DNA of 64,000 bases from Pseudoneurospora amorphoporcata (taxonomy: Eukaryota; Ascomycota; Sordariomycetes; Sordariales; Sordariaceae). The stretch is taken from the NCBI GenBank assembly GCA_033297205.1, contig MU859080.1:71765-135764 (forward strand), read 5' to 3'. Position 1 is the first letter of the stretch. Every line of letters begins with the position of its first letter. Both the position numbers and the translations under genes were made by a program. Under the pieces are notes generated by a model. It was not told where the DNA came from and made no database searches. It saw nothing but the letters and a program-made list of their open reading frames with translations. Positions 58,603 to 64,000 of the stretch are shown here, one piece after another.

Positions 58603-60625
58603 TTATCGACCAAACCCAAACCAACCCCTCTTCTTCGGCTTCTCCTCCTCCTGGACCTCTTCAGTCCTCTGCTGCTGCTTCTGCTCAACCTTACCGGCCG
58701 GCTGCTGCTGCTGCTGCTTCTCAGGGTAGTCAATATAATTCCACGCCACATCCAAGAAAATAGGCTTGACAGGGATCGCCTCCAGCTTGGGCGGATACAC
58801 GACAATGTTTTCCAGGTTGACCTGGCCGCTGGAGGGGTAATTGGCTAGTTGGCCGATCAGAGGTTTGGTTCCCAAGGGAGTAGTGCTGGGCTTCTTGGTT
58901 TTGTTGTGCTGGCTAATCTCTACCAGGGCGCGGGCACGCTGGAGCTCCCCGTTGAGGAGGGAGTGCAGGGTTTGGATGTCGGCTGCGGAGACGAGGATGT
59001 TGCGGGCTGGGGAAGACTCTTCTGAGGTGGAAGAAAGGATGGGCAGGGCGGACTCGGTTTGGGTGAGGGCGTGGTGAATGAGGGCGAGAGCGTTGGCGTC
59101 GTTGTGGGCTAGGAGATGGGAGCGGGCGATTGCTAGGGACCTGGAGGGTGGGGGTGTTAGTTGTAGGTGTGCAAGGGAATTCGGGAGGTGAGAATGGAGG
59201 AAGAAAACATACTTGAGAGCAGTAAAGTACTGCGAAGTGGCCTGCAGACGAGTGAAAAGCTGTTGGTCGTTCGCAACACCAGGCAACTCTGTAATGGTCT
59301 CCAGACTCTGAAGCGTGCCATCATACAAGACCACCTTCTCTTTTAGCTTGGCAATCTGACGGCCGGGGGCTTCCTCCTTGGGCCTCTCTGACGCCTGCTC
59401 AGCCTTCTGGGCCTTCTGTTTCCTGTTGGACAGATCCTCGAAAGTGGCGCGCGCACCGTCAAGCTCGCCAGCGAGCACCCTGTTGCGGCCAATTCGCCAG
59501 CTGATCATCTCAAAGTTGACAGCTGTCCTTGTGATCTGCAAGCTCTGCATGCGGGGGTCGCTCTGAGTGACGCCCTCTCCCCGGAGCTCGTCAATGGCCT
59601 GCTTTGTCGCATCGACAGCATCCTGGGTCGCGGCCAAAATGTCATCGTAGGCAGCGGCCTTGTCCTTGGGGGCCAGTGCGTTGGCGGTGGATAGCCTCTC
59701 GTTCAGCTTGGCCTTTGCTGTTTGTACCGAAGCCCAGGCGACAGCAACCGAAGCGTCCTCGATCTTCACCTCCCTTGACCGCCATGTGATGGTAGTCGGT
59801 GCTCCCTCAGCCCCAGTAACACCAGTCATGGCCACATCGCCCTCCTCCAAAACAGTAGGGTTGACAGCCTTGACACGCTCCACCAAGTCATCGTCGGCTT
59901 TGGCGAATGCCTTTTTGGCGATGGAGGGAATCGGTTGGGTGCGAGGAATCTTGGCCTGGTAGGCAGCGTATCGGATCGAGGGGTCGATGGTGTCGGTAAG
60001 GAGGTCCTTGTAGATGTCGCCCTTGGTGGAAGTCGAGAGAGCACTATAGATCGTGCGGGCAACGGCGTAGCTGACGATACAGTCCTCCCAGCTTTGTTTC
60101 TCAAAGTTGGCAGCACCCCTGAGCAAGGCGGCGTAGGCGCGGGCTTCGAGGATGTCGTTGGGGTTGGCGCCGCTGACTGCGTCCTGGGAAAGCGCACTTG
60201 CGAGCTTCTCGGCGGTGCGGGCACCCTTTTCGAGTCTGGAAACGATGTGTGACCTGGTCTTGCTGGTCATCCCCTTGGTGTCAGCAGCATGCGAAGCCTT
60301 CATGGACATAGCATGAGCCCAAGTACGCTCGGCGGTGAGAAGCGCGAGATGGAGGTATCTGAGAGAGACATTATCTTAGCAGGATAGCCAACAAGCATTG
60401 AGCCACCACGGAAAGCACAAGATGGGATTCGTACTCATGGTTGTCCGAGATCTGCTCAGCGGTGATCTGGGCCTTGGGGTAGAATTTGCCTCGGCTCTTG
60501 GTCGCAATGTTGAGCTTCTTGCGGGAGTTGAGAAGCTTCCTGGAGAGTTGGGCGCGATATGTCGCATAGTCGCCATAAAGGAGGGCATTCTCCCGGTGGG
60601 ACACCACGAACTTTGTGATATCCAT
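58603..60625 (-). CDS. srp68: Signal recognition particle subunit SRP68
   Basis: Exons 60625-60435, 60358-59213 and 59140-58603 give 624 residues. SRP68 pairs with SRP72 on SRP RNA and takes part in co-translational targeting to the ER. The N-terminal RNA-binding domain has MDITKFVVSHRENALLYGDY and RKLLNSRKKLNIATKSRG, then YLHLALLTAERTWAHAM across intron 1. Helical TPR-like repeats follow. The C-terminus has FLDVAWNYIDYP, a Gln-rich stretch, and the basic end KPKKRGWFGFGR seen in fungal SRP68. Intron 2 (59212-59141) is 72 nt, a multiple of three, and contains no stop. Its retention would add 24 residues after FTALK, so two forms are possible; the GTATGT donor and CTCCAG acceptor favour splicing. 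Confidence 0.94.
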
Positions 60626-61537
60626 GGTGTTGAGGCTGAGATGTGTGGTGTGTGGGTGATTAGGTGGTGCGCTCCGGTCGCAACTAGGGGGTCCTATAGA
60701 AAGGAATTATTGAAGACACCCGTTGCGCAATATGGTCTAGGCCAGGTAGCTTCGGTCAATTGCCGCGGTATGTAGAGAGTTCGAGGTGTTGACTGGCGGC
60801 AGGGTTGTGATACTAGAGACGGCCTCCTTGTATCTCGAGTCTCGACGTGGAGGTTGAACCTAGAAAGTGTGGGGCGTGGGTAGCTCTCTCATGGAGCACT
60901 GTGTCACTTTTGTTGTCTCCAATTGCCCCGCATGGAAATGTGAGGATAGAACCAAGCCAAAGTGAGCAGTGGCACGGCTGCTCTTTTCTCTCCCAGCTCC
61001 GGGCGTCGGGTAACAGCTGGCAGCAGTCGGATTTCAGTGATTGGCACTCCCCGATGAGATCTGAGATTGGGGGCTCACCGGACCGGGAGAGCTCACACGC
61101 CGTCTCTGCCTGGGACGGGAGCTCTTTTTGGACGGCGCGGGCGGGCTGGGCGAGCCCCACTTCGCGCCTTGAGTTGGTCGAATCGCCCTCAAAAATTTTG
61201 GCTGGGTGCTGCGACAGCCAAAGTCTTTGTCTTTAGTTCAAGGTATTTTTGCTGTTAGTCCCGCGCATTGCCACCGAGCAACCCGACAGCGTTGTTTTCT
61301 CTTACCCCGATTCGGAAGCTACCTATTCTGGTCTCATACGACCTAACTTTCCGGAGCTATTCCGTCCTCCCAAACGCCCAAAGACTCTGTTCCGGAACGC
61401 CCAGGACCGGCTGCTTGCCTCTCCAGTTCGACACCATTAAGAAGAAACGAGAGCGGAACATGCCCGAGAGAGACGATCTACACCCACGACTCACACATTA
61501 ACTACGCCAGCTGGCTGGGCCTCCGACTTCCAACGCG
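60626..61537. promoter_or_regulatory. Divergent promoter region between SRP68 and the PPR gene
   Basis: 912 nt between opposite start codons. It contains the upstream ORF listed next. No factor site is assigned. Confidence 0.5.
61460..61501 (+). other. Upstream ORF of 13 codons before the PPR gene
   Basis: An ATG in the context GAACATG opens MPERDDLHPRLTH and stops at TAA, 36 nt before the main ATG and in the same frame. If it lies in the transcript it could reduce translation of the main frame. Transcript start is unknown. Confidence 0.4.
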
Positions 61538-64000
61538 ATGCTGGAGAGGACGGCGGCGAGCCTCGAAACATGCAGCCTCCAGAGAGTTCTCCCCGTCGCC
61601 AGAACCTCGTTGAAGAGCCAGCGACAACTACACACTGCCTTTTGGCAACATGGCGCCTCTGACCTCGAGCTCCTCGATGCCTACCAGGCCCTTCTGCGAG
61701 ACACGACAGCGGCACCGACACCGACACAGATACTGAGTAACCCACAGACGGCGAGGCTAGAAAACAGGACAGAGCCCATGAAGGCGTCCATGTTCTTGCT
61801 CGACTTCCTATACCCAAGTGGAACGGCCGCTCTCCTCCGAAAGATCCTCCCCATTCGACTCCCATCCCTCGAACCGGCGCACAAGACTCGCAGGAATGCG
61901 ACACGATTATACAGTTCTGCCATCAATAACAGCCCCGCCGGCGCTGCGCAAAAACCGCAAGAGGAACCGCTAGAGGACGATCCTTTCATGGACGCCGACC
62001 TTTTCGAACAGTATTGGAATGAGCAGGAGAGTGGCGTGACACAAGACAGGAGGCCCCAAAAGGTCCCTAGGAAATCCGGCCCTCGAGTGCTGCGAGAGCT
62101 TCTCGAGCCGTCAGAATTCGGTCCCATGCACGAGCAGATATGGACGGAATATAACAAGCTCGAGCCCAACGAGCAGGACGAATTCAAGGGCGAGGTCATG
62201 GTCAACTTTGCGCAGTCCGGTAGATCGGTTGATGCTTCGAGGGTTCGCGAGTTGTTCGCTGCAGTGCCTGTCCAGCAGTGGACGGAACCCATAGTCAAAG
62301 CCGCCATCAAGGCCGAACTTGTCCTGGACGACGTGGACAACGCGAAGGTACTATTTACCGATGCTCTCAAGAAGAGAGGTCTCCATCAAGGACTTGATGA
62401 TATCATGGCACACGCATTCACCACCTCTTCATGGCAGCTGGCCTTTGATATTTGGAAGTTGTTTGCCAGCTCCAAGGACTCTGAAAAGCTTACTGTCGAG
62501 TTCAAAGCACTGGCTTCTGTTCCCGGCTTCCGGGATAAGTTGGCCGAGTTTGTCGAATTTGTTGCGCCGAAGGTGCCAGCGACGAAGGCCAAAAAGGCCT
62601 CTAAACCCAAGTCCACCAAGGCAAAGGCTCCGGCCGATCCAGAGCCCACGCCCAACCCAACACTTGCAGTCGATACGGAGATCGCAGATTTTGTCAGAGT
62701 TCTTGCCACCAAGTCACTACGCTTATTCTCGCCCACAGACGCAGTTGTCCTCCTTCGCCATGCTGCGGATTCATCAGCGTACGAGGCTTTCATCAAGCTG
62801 GCTGTCGAACATGGAAAGACCAGAGCTGCGGCGGAAGCCTACAAGAAGTACCGCCAACTACCCAAGGCCAAGGTTCGCATTTGGGTTTTGCGCGCCATGC
62901 TCGACATCTTTTATCCTACCGATGCGGCCGGCATGGAGCTTGTTCTGAGAGACTGGTACAGCCGCTACGACGCCCTTGAGAAGCGAGTCTATCAAAAGTT
63001 CCTAGCATTCTATGCTGGCCGTGGTGACACCAAGTCGGTAACACGTCTGGCCACCGAGTATCGTAAGCACCTTCCAGCGGAAGCTGCGCGAGATATGTCA
63101 CTTATCTCCAGTCTGATGCATGTGCACGCGCGCAACGGCAACTCTGGAGCGGCTCGCAAAGTGCTGGAAAACTGTTTAGAGCAGGCGGGCACGGGCAAAC
63201 CAAAGACTGTTCTTTGGAACATCTTGCTCAATGCTTACGCAAAAGCATCGGATTACAGTGGCTGTCTCGAGACCTTTGAGCGTCTGGATGAGGTTGGAAA
63301 GCCGGACTCATACTCTTATGGAACTGTCATGGGTATGGCCGCCGTGCGTGGTGATCTCTCGTTTGCTTTGGTGCTCTTCAATGCCGCAAAGGCTGACGGC
63401 ATCAAGCCTGATGTGGGAATGGTGGACAGCTTGATTGAAGCTTACTGCCAGAATGACCGATTCCGTGAGGCCGAGGTCATTGTGAAGCAGACGGTGAAGA
63501 ATGGCACACTTCCCGGCAAGTACACCGTTCTCTTCAACACCCTTCTCAATCACCACGCCAGGAAGCGAGACCTCAAGGGGTTGTACAACCTCGTGGAATA
63601 CATGCATGAGAACAAGATTCCCAGCGACAATGAGACCTATAGCCATCTCTTGTACGGCTTGATGTACTGCAAACAGTCGCATCACGCTCTCAACCTTTTG
63701 CGGGCTTCCGAGAAGGACAATCTTTTCAAGCCCTTGCCTGAACACTACGTTCTCCTTATGGCCTCATTCATTCACAGTCGTGAACCACACATGGCCCTCA
63801 AACTCAACGAGATCTTGTCCAAGCGCCAAGAACCCGAGATGGCCGAGCGGACCACCCGTGTCATTGACGCTTTGGGTAGATGGCAACAGCTCCCTGATCA
63901 CCAGAGGTGGCAGAAGGACCAAAAGTACTACATCACCAAGGCCATCAATCTGTTCAAACAGACCCTGCAGAAGACTGGAAAGGGTCATCATGAGGCTCCT
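61538..64000 (+). CDS. cya-5: CYA-5/PET309-like pentatricopeptide repeat protein, 3' truncated by window
   Basis: The frame is open from the ATG at 61538 to the window end (821 codons) with no stop or needed intron. The beginning MLERTAASLETCSLQRVLPV and KSQRQLHTAFWQHGASDLEL, with LLDFLYPSGTAALLRKILP, matches what I remember of Neurospora CYA-5 relatives, mitochondrial proteins homologous to yeast PET309 that support COX1 mRNA translation. The first 35 residues are a basic presequence. After an acidic linker and a Lys/Ala/Pro-rich segment (about residues 350-370), PPR units appear: KTVLWNILLNAYAKASDYSG, DSYSYGTVMGMAAVRGDLSF, DVGMVDSLIEAYCQNDRFRE and ETYSHLLYGLMYCKQSHHAL. Family members run past 1,000 residues, so the C-terminus lies outside. 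The PPR call is firm, the orthology to cya-5 likely. Confidence 0.85.
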   Translation, partial: MLERTAASLETCSLQRVLPVARTSLKSQRQLHTAFWQHGASDLELLDAYQALLRDTTAAPTPTQILSNPQTARLENRTEPMKASMFLLDFLYPSGTAALLRKILPIRLPSLEPAHKTRRNATRLYSSAINNSPAGAAQKPQEEPLEDDPFMDADLFEQYWNEQESGVTQDRRPQKVPRKSGPRVLRELLEPSEFGPMHEQIWTEYNKLEPNEQDEFKGEVMVNFAQSGRSVDASRVRELFAAVPVQQWTEPIVKAAIKAELVLDDVDNAKVLFTDALKKRGLHQGLDDIMAHAFTTSSWQLAFDIWKLFASSKDSEKLTVEFKALASVPGFRDKLAEFVEFVAPKVPATKAKKASKPKSTKAKAPADPEPTPNPTLAVDTEIADFVRVLATKSLRLFSPTDAVVLLRHAADSSAYEAFIKLAVEHGKTRAAAEAYKKYRQLPKAKVRIWVLRAMLDIFYPTDAAGMELVLRDWYSRYDALEKRVYQKFLAFYAGRGDTKSVTRLATEYRKHLPAEAARDMSLISSLMHVHARNGNSGAARKVLENCLEQAGTGKPKTVLWNILLNAYAKASDYSGCLETFERLDEVGKPDSYSYGTVMGMAAVRGDLSFALVLFNAAKADGIKPDVGMVDSLIEAYCQNDRFREAEVIVKQTVKNGTLPGKYTVLFNTLLNHHARKRDLKGLYNLVEYMHENKIPSDNETYSHLLYGLMYCKQSHHALNLLRASEKDNLFKPLPEHYVLLMASFIHSREPHMALKLNEILSKRQEPEMAERTTRVIDALGRWQQLPDHQRWQKDQKYYITKAINLFKQTLQKTGKGHHEAP

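Noticed and set aside
1..64000. CRISPR arrays, bacterial-type operons, phage or plasmid genes
   Set aside because: No regularly spaced repeats or prokaryotic gene organisation; the window is clearly fungal.

Overview
The window looks like a chromosomal segment of a filamentous ascomycete, most likely a Sordariomycete close to Sordariales. The grounds are short GT-AG introns (mostly 54-190 nt) with fungal branch points, low gene density (about 15 genes in 64 kb with multi-kilobase leaders), an Egh16-type secreted protein, a HEI10 orthologue, and the N-terminal style of a CYA-5/PET309 PPR protein. There is no CRISPR array, no intact transposon and no secondary-metabolite cluster. The species cannot be named from sequence alone.

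Layout. 0-9 kb: SYF1 splicing factor (+), a small three-exon conserved gene (-), an Egh16-like secreted protein (-), and an intron-containing tRNA-Gln (-). 9-14.3 kb: an AT-rich repeat-like island, then a divergent pair, the meiotic RING protein HEI10 (-) and the NEDD8-activating E1 subunit ULA1 (+). 14.3-20.9 kb: 6.7 kb without a supportable gene, in front of a Zn2Cys6 transcription factor (20951-23436, +). 27.3-36.5 kb: an NADP-type short-chain dehydrogenase (+), the phosphatidylethanolamine methyltransferase CHO2 (-) and eIF3g (-). 37.7-46.4 kb: a large PH-domain protein (-), 5 kb with no supported gene, and a mitochondrial L-2-hydroxyglutarate dehydrogenase (-). 48-64 kb: a coiled-coil protein with a GC-AG intron (+), a DUF2415/WD40-like protein (-), mitochondrial Hsp70 SSC1 (+), SRP68 (-), and a CYA-5-like PPR protein (+) cut by the window end.

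Most genes are housekeeping: splicing (SYF1), translation initiation (eIF3g), protein targeting (SRP68, SSC1), lipid synthesis (CHO2), neddylation (ULA1), meiosis (HEI10) and mitochondrial expression and metabolism (CYA-5-like, L2HGDH). They do not form an operon-like unit. Three divergent pairs share short promoters: HEI10/ULA1, L2HGDH/coiled-coil and SRP68/CYA-5-like.

The most unusual observations are around the Zn2Cys6 gene. Its leader carries a near-identical copy of a coding segment of the dehydrogenase presequence 6.5 kb away. Next to that copy, an inverted repeat encloses the start codon and first intron. Further upstream are strong dyads. Other points of note are two HEI10 introns with the rare donor GTCGGT, a 57-nt T run inside an intron, a GC-AG intron, a stop-free 72-nt intron in SRP68, and an upstream ORF before the PPR gene. 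I could run no homology search; family names rest on motif recognition.
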